NCBI RefSeq assembly: GCF_022427965.1 | Contig: NZ_JAKTTI010000038.1 | Location: 1 to 42,547 of the forward strand | Length of the DNA stretch: 42,547 bases | Source of the DNA: Fredinandcohnia quinoae | GTDB taxonomy: Bacteria > Bacillota > Bacilli > Bacillales > Bacillaceae_L | Direction: 5' to 3' | Shown: piece after piece, positions 33,669 through 42,495 of the stretch | Numbering within the stretch: position 1 is the first letter of the stretch | How the letters are laid out: the number at the start of each line of letters is the position of its first letter | Position numbers and translations under genes: made by a program | The notes under the pieces: model-generated | Database searches by the model: none | What the model saw: only the letters and a program-made list of their open reading frames with translations | Told to the model about the DNA's origin: nothing

Positions 33669-36026
33669 ATGCAACCACGAGTACTAAAGGTATTGGAATT
33701 TGATAAGGTGAAAGAGCAGTTAATCAAACATGTCTCTTCATCACTTGGTAGAGAAAAGGTAGAAGCAATGCTACCTTCGATTAACGTAGAGGACGTTATT
33801 TTTTTACAGGAACAAACTGATGAAGGTGTGAAGGTATTAAGACTTAAGGGAAATGTTCCGCTGGGGGGCTTAACAGATATAAGGTCAGCCGTAAAACGTG
33901 CGAGTATAGGCGGTGCCCTAAATGCGATGGAGTTGTTAGATATTGCTGGAACGATCTATTCAGGTAGACAAATGAAAAAATTCATTGAAGCGATGATTGA
34001 TGATGATATTGAAATTCCCATTTTAGCCGAATTAAGTACATCGATTACTCCTTTATTTGAATTAGAACGGGAAATAAAAAATTGTATAGATGACCATGGG
34101 GTTGTGATGGATGGTGCAAGTGATAAGCTCCGTTCCATACGTCAGCAGTTACGAAGCAGTGAATCAAGAATTAGAGAAAAATTAGAACATATTATTCGCT
34201 CCTCTTCTGCTCAAAAAACACTATCAGATGCAATAGTCACAATCCGTAATGATCGATATGTTATCCCTGTTAAACAAGAGTATCGGGCAACATACGGTGG
34301 GATAGTTCATGATCAGTCTTCATCAGGAGCAACTCTATTTATCGAACCACAATCTGTTGTAGATTTAAATAATGTGCTTCAAGAAGCAAGAGTGAAGGAA
34401 AAACTGGAAATTGACCGAATTCTTGCTGAGCTTTCTGCTAAAGTAGCAATTGATGCAGATGTCTTAAAACAAAATGTAGAAACACTTGCTGAATATGACT
34501 TTATTTTTACAAAGGCAGGCTACAGTCAAAAAATAAAAGGATCAAAGCCAAAAATAAACGGTGATGGATATGTAAATATCAAGCGAGGTAGACATCCGTT
34601 AATCGATCCGACAGAAGTTGTCCCAAATGATATTGAAATTGGTAAGGATTATACTTCGATTGTAATTACAGGGCCAAATACTGGTGGTAAGACTGTTACA
34701 TTGAAAACAATTGGTTTATTTACATTAATGGCGCAGGCAGGTCTACAAATTCCAGCACATGATGGTTCAGAAATGGCAGTATTCACAAATGTATATGCAG
34801 ATATTGGTGACGAGCAATCCATAGAACAAAGCCTAAGTACATTTTCTTCACATATGGTGAATATTGTTGATATTTTACATAATGTTGATGAAAATAGTCT
34901 TGCATTATTTGATGAATTAGGTGCTGGTACAGATCCACAGGAAGGTGCTGCGCTAGCTATTTCAATATTGGATGAAGTATATCACCGAGGTGCAAGAGTT
35001 ATAGCGACTACGCATTATCCAGAATTAAAAGCATATGGGTATAATCGTGAAGGAGTTATTAATGCAAGTGTTGAATTTGATATTGAAACGCTTAGCCCAA
35101 CCTATAAATTATTAATTGGTGTACCCGGAAGAAGTAATGCTTTTGACATTTCAAAACGTCTTGGATTGGCAGACAATGTAATTAATAGTGCCAAAAGCCA
35201 TATTAGTGCTGAAAGCAATACAGTTGAAAATATGATTGCATCATTAGAAAAGAGTAAAAAGGATGCAGACGACGAACTTACTGAAGCTGAAGAAATCCGC
35301 AAAGATGCTGAAAATCTTCATAAAGAGCTACAACAACAAATCATTGAACTTAATGAACAACGTGATAAGCTGATAGAAAAAGCTGAGCAAAAAGCAGCTG
35401 AAACAATAAAAAAGGCGACTTCAGAAGCTGAGGAAATTATTAGGGAATTAAGAAAAATGCAAGCGAACCAGCATGCTTCTATTAAAGAACATGAATTAAT
35501 TGATGCTCGTAAACGACTTGAAGATGCAGTACCGAAGCTTACAATAAAATCCAAATCACAACCAACAAGGCAAGCGAAGAAAAAGTTAGTTCCTGGTGAT
35601 GAAGTCAAGGTTATTAGCTTTGACCAAAAAGGTCATCTTGTTGAAAAATTAGGTAATGAAGAATGGCAGGTTCAAATTGGAATCATGAAGATGAAAGTGA
35701 AGGAATCTGATCTTGAATATATTAGCAGACCGAAGCAGGTTGAAACTAGACCACTTGCTACTGTTAGAGGAAAAGACTTTCACGTTAGCCTAGAGCTTGA
35801 TTTAAGAGGAGAACGCTATGAAAATGCATTAGCGAGAGTGGAGAAGTATATTGATGATGCATTACTTGCCGGTTATCCTCGTGTTTCGATCATTCATGGA
35901 AAAGGGACTGGCGCATTACGCCAAGGAGTTAAGGAGTATTTAAAAAACCACCGTTCTGTCAAATCTTCAAGGTTTGGTGAGGCAGGAGAAGGTGGAACAG
36001 GGGTAACAGTTGTAGAACTTAAATAA
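33669..36026 (+). CDS. mutS2: Endonuclease/ATPase MutS2
   Basis: MutS-family protein of 785 residues (same as B. subtilis MutSB) without the mismatch-recognition domain. Core helical region, Walker A GPNTGGKT at about 335-342, Walker [14 protein letters not shown] near 411, a long charged coiled coil (about 510-610), and a C-terminal Smr nuclease domain with LELDLRG (about 708) and HGKGTG (about 743). Roles reported for the family are suppression of recombination and, in B. subtilis, rescue of collided ribosomes. GGGGG site 7-8 bases before the ATG. Downstream of polX, as usual in bacilli. Confidence 0.94.
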   Translation: MQPRVLKVLEFDKVKEQLIKHVSSSLGREKVEAMLPSINVEDVIFLQEQTDEGVKVLRLKGNVPLGGLTDIRSAVKRASIGGALNAMELLDIAGTIYSGRQMKKFIEAMIDDDIEIPILAELSTSITPLFELEREIKNCIDDHGVVMDGASDKLRSIRQQLRSSESRIREKLEHIIRSSSAQKTLSDAIVTIRNDRYVIPVKQEYRATYGGIVHDQSSSGATLFIEPQSVVDLNNVLQEARVKEKLEIDRILAELSAKVAIDADVLKQNVETLAEYDFIFTKAGYSQKIKGSKPKINGDGYVNIKRGRHPLIDPTEVVPNDIEIGKDYTSIVITGPNTGGKTVTLKTIGLFTLMAQAGLQIPAHDGSEMAVFTNVYADIGDEQSIEQSLSTFSSHMVNIVDILHNVDENSLALFDELGAGTDPQEGAALAISILDEVYHRGARVIATTHYPELKAYGYNREGVINASVEFDIETLSPTYKLLIGVPGRSNAFDISKRLGLADNVINSAKSHISAESNTVENMIASLEKSKKDADDELTEAEEIRKDAENLHKELQQQIIELNEQRDKLIEKAEQKAAETIKKATSEAEEIIRELRKMQANQHASIKEHELIDARKRLEDAVPKLTIKSKSQPTRQAKKKLVPGDEVKVISFDQKGHLVEKLGNEEWQVQIGIMKMKVKESDLEYISRPKQVETRPLATVRGKDFHVSLELDLRGERYENALARVEKYIDDALLAGYPRVSIIHGKGTGALRQGVKEYLKNHRSVKSSRFGEAGEGGTGVTVVELK

Positions 36027-36061
36027 TTTTTAGGAAATCCTCTTACCAGGGAGAAGATAAA

Positions 36062-36469
36062 ATGAATCAATTTTGGGAGAACGAATATATTTTAACTGCA
36101 GCTTATTATAGTGTTGTCATTCTTTGTATTGTTGTATTTTTAGCAATCTTTGAACTTGTTACGAAGTATAAAAATTGGGAGGAAATTCAAAAGGGGAATA
36201 TTTCTGTTGCGATGGCAACAGGAGGGAAAATATTTGGTATATCCAATATTTTTCGTTTCTCTATTCAAAATCACGATTCTCTTTTTGTAATGATTGGTTG
36301 GGGGATGTTTGGTTTCCTTTTATTACTAACCGGATATTTTATCTTTGAATTTTTAACACCAAAGTTTAATATTGATGTGGAAATTCAAAAGGATAATCGT
36401 GCAGTTGGTTTCATTTCAATGGTTATTTCAATTGGATTGTCATACGTAATAGGTGCAGGAATAGGATAA
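36062..36469 (+). CDS. yshE: DUF350 membrane protein YshE
   Basis: Membrane protein of 135 residues with four helices (about 11-33, 48-62 weak, 75-98, 113-133). The ELVTKYKNWEEIQKGNISVA stretch after helix 1, with its polar NxxVA turn, is the DUF350 signature; function unknown. GGGAGAAG before the ATG. It follows mutS2 by 35 bp as in B. subtilis and precedes a tiny membrane ORF. Confidence 0.85.
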   Translation: MNQFWENEYILTAAYYSVVILCIVVFLAIFELVTKYKNWEEIQKGNISVAMATGGKIFGISNIFRFSIQNHDSLFVMIGWGMFGFLLLLTGYFIFEFLTPKFNIDVEIQKDNRAVGFISMVISIGLSYVIGAGIG

Positions 36470-36482
36470 GGTGGTCAGATCG

Positions 36483-36566
36483 ATGGAGAGGTTAGCAAAA
36501 ATACTTATTGCAGTTAGTGCTGTTTTTATCGTTGTCGGGATCATATATATGGTCTTCTTTACATAG
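36483..36566 (+). CDS. 27-residue hydrophobic membrane peptide
   Basis: Short frame starting MERLAKILIAVSAV, containing one transmembrane helix rich in Val/Ile (about residues 6-25) and ending MVFFT. AAGGTGG (36468-36474) lies eight bases before the ATG, and the frame starts 13 bp after yshE and ends before the operon terminator. The charged start, then helix, is the layout of single-pass small proteins. Function not recognised; translation is inferred from the site and position. Confidence 0.6.
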   Translation: MERLAKILIAVSAVFIVVGIIYMVFFT

Positions 36567-36594
36567 GGAAAATTTAAATAAAAGATTATAGGTA

Positions 36595-36636
36595 AGACTG
36601 GTTTGATGTGGGAATATATCAAGCCAGTCTTTTTTG
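36595..36636 (+). terminator. Intrinsic terminator of the polX-mutS2-yshE run
   Basis: Thirteen-bp stem AGACTGGTTTGAT/ATCAAGCCAGTCT (one G-U), then six U's. Confidence 0.93.
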
Positions 36637-36663
36637 ATGCTTAATTACTAGTTAATAAGACAA

Positions 36664-36692
36664 TTGTCATGGCTTAATCAATATATTATAAT
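36664..36692 (+). promoter_or_regulatory. lcfA promoter
   Basis: TTGTCA (36664-36669), 17-bp spacer, TATAAT (36687-36692). Confidence 0.8.
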
Positions 36693-36696
36693 GAAA

Positions 36697-36717
36697 TTGA
36701 ATGGTTAGAAAATTCAA
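36697..36717 (+). promoter_or_regulatory. FadR-box-like operator at lcfA
   Basis: TTGAAT-N9-ATTCAA centred over the expected start site. It resembles the FadR consensus TGAATGAnTAnTCATTCA but with one extra base and a weaker right half. Position fits FadR repression of lcfA. Confidence 0.45.
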
Positions 36718-36759
36718 ACTGCTCTGTTGTCAACTGAATAAAAAAAGGGGGTACTATTT

Positions 36760-38448
36760 ATGGAACTAGCAAGACCGTGGTTAGAGCATTATCCTGAGGA
36801 AGTGCCGCACCAGATTGATTATGATAATATTCCTATTCAATCGTATTTAAAAGATGTAGCAAAAGAATATCCTCATAAGGTGGCAATTCATTTTTTAGGA
36901 AAAGAGTTTACATTTTCACAAATTTATGAGCAATCTTTAAAATTAGCAAACTATTTAAAGGACAAAGGTTTAATAAAGGGTGACCGGGTCGCCATTATGC
37001 TGCCAAACTGTCCGCAAGCAGTAATCGGATATTATGCTGTCTTATTTGCTGGTGGAATTGTCGTTCAAACAAACCCATTATATACGGAAAGGGAACTAGA
37101 ATATCAATTGAAGGACTCTGGCTCTAAGATGATCTTAACAATGGATATTTTGTATCCACGAGTGTCAAAAGTGAAAGCGTTAACAAATCTGGAACATATT
37201 GTTGTAACTGCCATTAAGGATTACTTACCGTTTCCCAAAAATTTAATTTATCCCTTTATTCAAAAGAAACAGTATGGAATAGTAGTTAAGGTTGAACACG
37301 AAGGTACAAACCATCTATTAACTGAGATTATCAGATCAGGTACAGCAAAAGAAATCGATATTGAAATTAATCCGAAAGAAGATTTGGCATTACTACAATA
37401 TACTGGAGGAACAACAGGCTTTCCCAAAGGTGTGATGCTAACACATGAAAATCTTGTTTCAAATACATTGATGTGTTCACGCTGGATGTATAAGTGTAAA
37501 AAAGGAGAGGAAACAGTACTCGGCATTCTTCCATTTTTCCATGTATATGGTATGACCACTGTTATGAACTTATCAATCATGATGGCAGCAAAAATGATTC
37601 TCTTACCTAAATTTAATGTTGAAGATACTTTGAAAGCAATTCATAACTTGAAGCCAACTCTATTCCCAGGTGCACCTACTATGTATATTGGTCTATTAAA
37701 TCATCCCGATATTAAAAAATATGACCTTTCTTCGGTTGATTCTTGTATTAGCGGGTCTGCTGCATTACCATTAGAAGTGCAGGAGCAATTTGAAAAGATT
37801 ACCGGTGGAAAACTAGTTGAGGGTTATGGTTTATCAGAAGCATCCCCTGTAACACACGCAAATCTATTGTGGGGAAATCGAGTGAATGGAAGTATTGGAT
37901 TACCTTGGCCTGATACAGATGCTGCCATATTATCTATGGAAACAGGTGAACCATTGCCGATTGGTGAAATAGGGGAGCTTGCTGTGAAGGGTCCCCAGAT
38001 TATGAAAGGTTATTGGAATAAGCCTGAGGAGACGGAAGCAACACTTCGTGATGGCTGGCTTTTAACAGGTGATTTAGGGTATATGGATGAAAAAGGTTAT
38101 TTTTACATTGTTGATCGTAAAAAAGACATGATTATTGCTGGAGGGTATAATATTTATCCTCGAGAAGTAGAAGAAGTATTATTTGAACACGAAAAAGTAC
38201 AAGAGGCTGTCGTAGCTGGTATCCCTGATCCATATCGTGGAGAAACAGTAAAAGCTTATGTTGTTTTAAAAGAAGGTCAGCAATGTACGGAGGAAGAGCT
38301 AGATAAATTTGCAAGAAAACATTTAGCTGCTTATAAAATACCAAGAATTTATGAGTTCCGTAGTGAGCTGCCAAAAACAATCGTTGGAAAAGTTCTTCGA
38401 CGAGTATTAGTCGAAGAGGAAAAGGAAAAATTAAAGAAAATAAACTAA
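36760..38448 (+). CDS. lcfA: Long-chain fatty-acid-CoA ligase
   Basis: ANL-superfamily ligase of 562 residues that activates fatty acids to acyl-CoA for beta-oxidation at the inner membrane face. AMP-binding P-loop LQYTGGTTGFPKGVML (about 210-225), VEGYGLSEASPV, TGDLGYMDEKGYF, and the hinge/catalytic region VDRKKDMIIAGGYNIYPREV, with the late Lys in ELPKTIVGKVLRR. AAAAGGGGG site before the ATG. It heads the lcfA-fadR-fadB-etfB-etfA cluster. A perfect cre match lies inside the coding sequence. Confidence 0.94.
   Translation: MELARPWLEHYPEEVPHQIDYDNIPIQSYLKDVAKEYPHKVAIHFLGKEFTFSQIYEQSLKLANYLKDKGLIKGDRVAIMLPNCPQAVIGYYAVLFAGGIVVQTNPLYTERELEYQLKDSGSKMILTMDILYPRVSKVKALTNLEHIVVTAIKDYLPFPKNLIYPFIQKKQYGIVVKVEHEGTNHLLTEIIRSGTAKEIDIEINPKEDLALLQYTGGTTGFPKGVMLTHENLVSNTLMCSRWMYKCKKGEETVLGILPFFHVYGMTTVMNLSIMMAAKMILLPKFNVEDTLKAIHNLKPTLFPGAPTMYIGLLNHPDIKKYDLSSVDSCISGSAALPLEVQEQFEKITGGKLVEGYGLSEASPVTHANLLWGNRVNGSIGLPWPDTDAAILSMETGEPLPIGEIGELAVKGPQIMKGYWNKPEETEATLRDGWLLTGDLGYMDEKGYFYIVDRKKDMIIAGGYNIYPREVEEVLFEHEKVQEAVVAGIPDPYRGETVKAYVVLKEGQQCTEEELDKFARKHLAAYKIPRIYEFRSELPKTIVGKVLRRVLVEEEKEKLKKIN
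37172..37185 (+). promoter_or_regulatory. cre (CcpA) site inside lcfA
   Basis: TGAAAGCGTTAACA fits the cre consensus TGWAANCGNTNWCA at all positions, 413 bp into lcfA. CcpA roadblock repression of FadR-regulon genes by sugars is described in B. subtilis. Confidence 0.6.
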
Positions 38449-38517
38449 TAATAATAGTGGTATAACAAACACGATTACTCGCTCTTCAAACTCGCATTTT
38501 AGAATGATACAACATGT

Positions 38518-38558
38518 GGGGAGCCATAATGTGAGAGTGTGGCTCTTATATTTTTACA
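38518..38558 (+). terminator. Probable terminator after lcfA
   Basis: GAGCCA/TGGCTC (38521-38526/38540-38545) with a 13-nt loop, followed by a U-rich stretch. Short stem, so partial read-through into fadR is possible. Confidence 0.55.
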
Positions 38559-38574
38559 ATAGCTTCAGATTATC

Positions 38575-38603
38575 TTGACAGCATCTAATAAACCAATTAT
38601 TAT
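38575..38603 (+). promoter_or_regulatory. fadR promoter
   Basis: TTGACA (38575-38580), 17-bp spacer, TATTAT (38598-38603); an overlapping TATAAT at 38601-38606 would give a 20-bp spacer. Confidence 0.7.
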
Positions 38604-38610
38604 AATATTA

Positions 38611-38628
38611 TGAATGACTATTCATTCA
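38611..38628 (+). promoter_or_regulatory. Consensus FadR operator upstream of fadR
   Basis: TGAATGACTATTCATTCA equals the FadR box consensus TGAATGAnTAnTCATTCA at every fixed position and lies just after the -10, where a bound repressor blocks initiation. Confidence 0.85.
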
Positions 38629-38651
38629 TTTTTCGAAAGGACGTTGGATGC

Positions 38652-39242
38652 TTGAAAAAGAATAAACCAAAATACAAACAAATTATTGATGCGGCTGTTA
38701 TTATAATTGCTGAAAATGGGTTCCATCAAGCACAGGTTTCAAGAATAGCAAAGCAAGCTGGGGTAGCCGATGGAACCATATATCTTTATTTTAAAAATAA
38801 GGAAGATATCCTCATATCTCTTTTTCAAGAAAAGATGGGAACATTTATTGAAAAAGTTGAGGCAGAGATCGCAGGGAAAAATAGTGCATCAGAAAAGTTA
38901 TTATTATTAGTAGAAAAACATTTTGAGCTTTTGGCCGCAGACCATCATCTTGCAATAGTAACACAACTAGAGCTTAGACAGTCAAATAAGGAATTACGAC
39001 TTCGGATCAATGAAGTATTGAAGGGATACCTAAAAGTAGTTGAAAGCATTATTCAAAAAGGTATTGATACCGGAGAATTTCGGGCCAACATTGATGTACG
39101 CTTAGCAAGACAAATGATATTTGGTACAATAGATGAAACGGCAACAACGTGGGTTATGAATGAACAAAAATATGATTTACCTGCGTTATCGAAATCAATT
39201 CATGAACTACTAATAAAGGGCTGTGGTAGTACTCAACCTTAA
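38652..39242 (+). CDS. fadR: TetR-family fatty-acid degradation repressor FadR
   Basis: Repressor of 196 residues released from DNA by long-chain acyl-CoA. N-terminal helix-turn-helix: KYKQIIDAAVIIIAENGFHQ, VSRIAKQAGVADGTIYLYFK. The effector domain holds HLAIVTQLELRQSNKELRLR and VRLARQMIFGTIDETATTWV, close to B. subtilis FadR. Start TTG 38652 (MKKNKPKYKQ), ten bases after GAAAGGA. An in-frame ATG at 38610 is inside the operator with no site and was rejected. Its own consensus operator implies autoregulation, and fadB-etf genes downstream are probable targets. Confidence 0.92.
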   Translation: MKKNKPKYKQIIDAAVIIIAENGFHQAQVSRIAKQAGVADGTIYLYFKNKEDILISLFQEKMGTFIEKVEAEIAGKNSASEKLLLLVEKHFELLAADHHLAIVTQLELRQSNKELRLRINEVLKGYLKVVESIIQKGIDTGEFRANIDVRLARQMIFGTIDETATTWVMNEQKYDLPALSKSIHELLIKGCGSTQP

Positions 39243-39258
39243 GATAAAGGTTGAGTAC
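39229..39258. repeat. Perfect 12-bp hairpin over the fadR stop codon
   Basis: GTACTCAACCTT/AAGGTTGAGTAC with loop AAGATA; the stop codon TAA (39240-39242) is at the arm-loop border. No U-run follows, so it is not a standard terminator. It may mark mRNA processing or stability between fadR and fadB. Confidence 0.8.
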
Positions 39259-39286
39259 ATAAAAATTAAATAAGGGAGGCTAAAGG

Positions 39287-40060
39287 ATGGATTTTTTCAA
39301 AACACAAATTAAGGACTTAATTGCAACAATTACAATTAACCGTCCCCCTGCTAATGCTTTGTCGTCTTCTGTTTTGAAAGAGCTTTCATGCATCCTGGAT
39401 GATCTAGAAAATGATGATGACGTAAGAGTTATTGTTATTAATGGAGAAGGTCGCTTTTTCTCGGCCGGAGCAGATATTAAAGAATTTACAACCATTTCAA
39501 GCGGTGACGAATTCTCTAAACTATCTACATTTGGTCAAGATTTATTTAATCGAATGGAGTGCTTTCCGAAGCCGATTATTGCAAGTATCCATGGAGCTGC
39601 ATTAGGTGGTGGGCTTGAGCTTGCAATGGGTTGTCATTTTCGACTAGTCAGTAAACATGCAAAGCTAGGTTTGCCTGAATTACAATTAGGCCTCATTCCT
39701 GGATTTGCAGGAACTGCTCGTTTGCCACGATATGTTGGAACAGCAAAAGCAGCTGAAATGCTTTGGACGAGCGAACCAATTACTGGAGAAGAAGCAGTTC
39801 AGTTTGGCCTGGCGAATCATGCTTATCCAGAGGAATCATTACTCGAAGAAACGTATAAGCTTGCTAAAAAAATTGCTCAGAAGAGTCCAATTTCAATTCA
39901 AGCGACGATTGAATTATTAAACTATCCTAAAACAGCTGAATTTAAAGATGTAGTGAAAAGAGAAGCAGAATTGTTTGGTAAAGTATTTACTTCAGAGGAT
40001 GGTAAAGAAGGTATATCAGCATTCATTGAGAAACGTAATCCTAGCTTTAAGGGAATCTAA
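39287..40060 (+). CDS. fadB: Enoyl-CoA hydratase
   Basis: Crotonase-family enzyme of 257 residues for the hydration step of beta-oxidation. RPPANALSSSVLKEL near the start, the oxyanion-hole segments FFSAGADIKEF and SIHGAALGGGLELAMGCHFR, and the catalytic Glu region LPELQLGLIPGFAGTARLPR (two Glu candidates). AGGGAGG-type site and ATG. B. subtilis fadB sits in the same place after fadR. A cre-like palindrome lies near its start. Confidence 0.92.
   Translation: MDFFKTQIKDLIATITINRPPANALSSSVLKELSCILDDLENDDDVRVIVINGEGRFFSAGADIKEFTTISSGDEFSKLSTFGQDLFNRMECFPKPIIASIHGAALGGGLELAMGCHFRLVSKHAKLGLPELQLGLIPGFAGTARLPRYVGTAKAAEMLWTSEPITGEEAVQFGLANHAYPEESLLEETYKLAKKIAQKSPISIQATIELLNYPKTAEFKDVVKREAELFGKVFTSEDGKEGISAFIEKRNPSFKGI
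39375..39388 (+). promoter_or_regulatory. cre-like palindrome in fadB
   Basis: TGAAAGAGCTTTCA: arms TGAAAG/CTTTCA are perfect, but the central C of the cre consensus is A (one mismatch). Second candidate CcpA site in the cluster. Confidence 0.35.
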
Positions 40061-40126
40061 AAAAGTATAAAACTATTTAACTAGTTCATTTTTTCTGAAA
40101 TTATAGTAAAATAGTGTTATAAAGAG

Positions 40127-40151
40127 TTTGAAAATTTATAAATGTTTCAAA
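40127..40151. promoter_or_regulatory. Inverted repeat before etfB
   Basis: TTTGAAA-N11-TTTCAAA, ending 19 bp before the etfB ATG and overlapping the ribosome binding region only at its edge. Not a match to FadR or cre consensus; possible operator or chance A/T symmetry. Confidence 0.3.
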
Positions 40152-40169
40152 ACAATTGGAGGGGTATCC

Positions 40170-40943
40170 ATGAACATCTTTGTTATTTTAAAAAGAACAT
40201 TTGACACAGAGGAAAAAATTGTAGTCAGCAATGGTCAAATCAGTGAAGATGGTGCTGAATTTATCATCAACCCTTATGATGAATATGCTGTTGAAGAAGC
40301 TATTCAACTTCGTGATGCGAACGGTGGAGAGGTTACTGTCGTCACTGTTGGCACAGAAGATGCTGAAAAGGAATTAAGAACTGCATTAGCTATGGGAGCG
40401 GATAAAGCAGTCCTTGTTAATATTGAAGATGATCTTGAAGATGGAGATCAGTTCTCAACTGCGAAAATTCTAGCGGAATATTTAAAAGATAAAGATGCTG
40501 ATTTAATTTTAGGTGGGAATGTTGCAATTGATGGTGGGTCTGGTCAGGTGGGACCACGTGTTGCAGAATTATTAAATATTCCATACGTTACGACAATTAC
40601 TAAGCTAGAAATTAACGGGAGTAATGTAACGGTCGTTCGTGATGTTGAGGGTGACTCAGAAGTGATTGAAACAACTCTCCCACTGCTTGTTACTTGTCAA
40701 CAAGGACTGAATGAGCCGCGTTATCCGTCATTACCTGGAATTATGAAAGCAAAGAAGAAGCCACTAGATGAGCTTGAATTAGATGATTTAGATTTAGAGG
40801 AAGAGGACGTAGAAGCAAAAACGAAGACGATTGAAATCTATCTTCCATCTCAAAAAGCAGCAGGAAGAGTGCTTGAAGGAGATATCGCTGACCAAGTGGT
40901 TGAGCTTGTATCGTTACTTCATACTGAAGCAAAGGTTATATAA
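40170..40943 (+). CDS. etfB: Electron transfer flavoprotein beta subunit
   Basis: Small ETF subunit of 257 residues; with EtfA it accepts electrons from acyl-CoA dehydrogenases. MNIFVILKRTFDTEEKI start, AVEEAIQLRDANGGEVTVVTVG, ADLILGGNVAIDGGSGQVGP and the dehydrogenase-recognition/AMP-binding segment TCQQGLNEPRYPSLPGIMKA followed by KKKPLDEL. ATG 40170 after TTGGAGGGG; the longer frame from 40128 has no site. etfA follows 67 bp later. Confidence 0.95.
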   Translation: MNIFVILKRTFDTEEKIVVSNGQISEDGAEFIINPYDEYAVEEAIQLRDANGGEVTVVTVGTEDAEKELRTALAMGADKAVLVNIEDDLEDGDQFSTAKILAEYLKDKDADLILGGNVAIDGGSGQVGPRVAELLNIPYVTTITKLEINGSNVTVVRDVEGDSEVIETTLPLLVTCQQGLNEPRYPSLPGIMKAKKKPLDELELDDLDLEEEDVEAKTKTIEIYLPSQKAAGRVLEGDIADQVVELVSLLHTEAKVI

Positions 40944-41010
40944 TAAAGCGCACTACATTGAAGGTTCGAAAAGTTTCTAGTTCACTCTACTTAATCGGGG
41001 GGAAAACATA

Positions 41011-41988
41011 ATGTCAAGAAAAGTATTAGTACTAGGAGAAGTTCGTGATAATACATTACGTAATGTTTCATTTGAGGCAATTGCTGCGGGAAAAACTGTT
41101 GCTGAAGGTGGAGAAGTAGTAGCTGTTTTAATTGGTGATACAGTTAGCTCATTAGCAAATGAATTGTTTTATTATGGTGCAGACCGTGTTGTAACGGTTG
41201 AAGATGTAAAATTAAAATCATATACTCCAGATGGTTATTCACAAGCTCTGTTAGCTGTAATAGAAGCTGAATCACCTGAAGGATTAGTATTTGGACATAC
41301 AGCTTTAGGAAAAGATCTGTCTCCGAAGGTAGCTGGAAAGTTAAATTCTGGCTTAATCTCAGATGTTACCTCGATTGAGGTTGCAGGAGGAAACACAGTC
41401 TTCACTCGTCCAATTTATTCTGGTAAAGCATTTGAAAAGAAAATTGTGACAGATGGGTTAGTGTTTGCAACGATTCGACCTAACAATATTGCTCCTCTAG
41501 AAAAAGATGAATCTCGCTCAGGAGAAGTGACATCAGTATCAGTCGATATTAAAGACTTACGTACTATCGTAAAAGAGGTTGTTCGCAAAGCCTCAGAGGG
41601 TGTAGATTTATCTGAAGCAAAAGTAGTTATTGCAGGTGGACGTGGTGTTAAGAGTGCTGATGGCTTTGAGCCATTGAAGGAATTAGCTACTGTTCTTGGT
41701 GGTGCAGTTGGCGCATCACGAGGTGCATGTGATGCTGATTACTGTGACTATTCGCTTCAAATTGGTCAAACTGGTAAGGTAGTTACCCCAGACCTTTATA
41801 TTGCTTGCGGAATTTCTGGAGCAATCCAGCATTTAGCTGGTATGTCTAATTCAAAAGTAATCGTTGCAATCAATAAAGATCCTGAAGCTAATATCTTTAA
41901 GGTTGCTGATTATGGTATCGTTGGCGATTTATTTGAAGTAGTGCCATTGTTAACTGAAGAATTTAAGAAACTAAAAGTAAACGCTTAA
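41011..41988 (+). CDS. etfA: Electron transfer flavoprotein alpha subunit
   Basis: Large ETF subunit of 325 residues. N-terminal adenine-nucleotide-hydrolase-like fold, then the C-terminal FAD-binding domain: IAGGRGVKSADGFEPLKELA, VGASRGACDADY, QIGQTGKVVTPDLYIACGIS, GAIQHLAGM and AINKDPEANIFKVADYGIVG. ATG after CGGGGGG. It passes electrons from beta-oxidation towards the membrane chain, completing the cluster, and is closed by a terminator. Confidence 0.95.
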   Translation: MSRKVLVLGEVRDNTLRNVSFEAIAAGKTVAEGGEVVAVLIGDTVSSLANELFYYGADRVVTVEDVKLKSYTPDGYSQALLAVIEAESPEGLVFGHTALGKDLSPKVAGKLNSGLISDVTSIEVAGGNTVFTRPIYSGKAFEKKIVTDGLVFATIRPNNIAPLEKDESRSGEVTSVSVDIKDLRTIVKEVVRKASEGVDLSEAKVVIAGGRGVKSADGFEPLKELATVLGGAVGASRGACDADYCDYSLQIGQTGKVVTPDLYIACGISGAIQHLAGMSNSKVIVAINKDPEANIFKVADYGIVGDLFEVVPLLTEEFKKLKVNA

Positions 41989-41995
41989 ATCCAAT

Positions 41996-42018
41996 GCGAG
42001 CTCCCAGCTCGCTTTTTT
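41996..42018 (+). terminator. Intrinsic terminator of the fad-etf cluster
   Basis: GCGAGCT/AGCTCGC with loop CCC and six U's, eight bp after etfA. Confidence 0.93.
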
Positions 42019-42089
42019 CGTACATATAACCAATTAATGAAGGGTAGAATTACGAATGAAGCAAATAATTCGTAAATAAAAAATCAAGA

Positions 42090-42098
42090 TGATATACT
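42090..42098 (+). promoter_or_regulatory. Extended -10 promoter of trxA
   Basis: TG-A-TATACT, 35 bp before trxA; no good -35 for sigma-A. Confidence 0.5.
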
Positions 42099-42133
42099 CT
42101 TTTAAAAGATATATTTTACAGGAGGAATAAAAG

Positions 42134-42448
42134 ATGGCAATTACAAACGTATCAGATCAAACGTTTAATACTGAAACTGGTGAAGGCTTAGTACTAGCAG
42201 ACTTTTGGGCACCTTGGTGTGGGCCATGTAAAATGATCGCTCCAGTTCTGGAAGAATTAGATTCAGAAATCGGCGACAAAGTAAAAATTGTTAAGCTTGA
42301 TGTTGATGAAAATCAAGAAACAGCTGCTAAATTTGGTGTGATGAGTATCCCAACTTTACTTGTTTTCAAAAATGGTGAAGTAGTAGATAAAGTAGTTGGT
42401 TTCCAACCGAAGGAAGCGCTAGCTGACAAATTATCTAAGCATTTCTAA
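42134..42448 (+). CDS. trxA: Thioredoxin
   Basis: Cytosolic redox protein of 104 residues (same as B. subtilis TrxA). Active site WCGPC with C29 and C32 in [11 protein letters not shown]; cis-proline in [14 protein letters not shown]-terminal GFQPKEAL helix. It reduces disulfides in ribonucleotide reductase, PAPS reductase and oxidised proteins. GGAGG before the ATG. It stands alone with its own promoter and terminator, next to etfA as in B. subtilis. Confidence 0.97.
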   Translation: MAITNVSDQTFNTETGEGLVLADFWAPWCGPCKMIAPVLEELDSEIGDKVKIVKLDVDENQETAAKFGVMSIPTLLVFKNGEVVDKVVGFQPKEALADKLSKHF

Positions 42449-42465
42449 TACATTCAAACACCCCG

Positions 42466-42495
42466 AACAGCCTATGAAAGTAGGCTGTTTTTTTT
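42466..42495 (+). terminator. Intrinsic terminator of trxA
   Basis: Ten-bp stem AACAGCCTAT/GTAGGCTGTT (one G-U), loop GAAA, then a U-run that ends at the putative intron boundary. Confidence 0.93.

Noticed and set aside
38610-38651. N-terminal extension of FadR from ATG 38610
   Set aside because: The ATG is within the FadR operator, has no ribosome binding site and lies almost at the transcription start.
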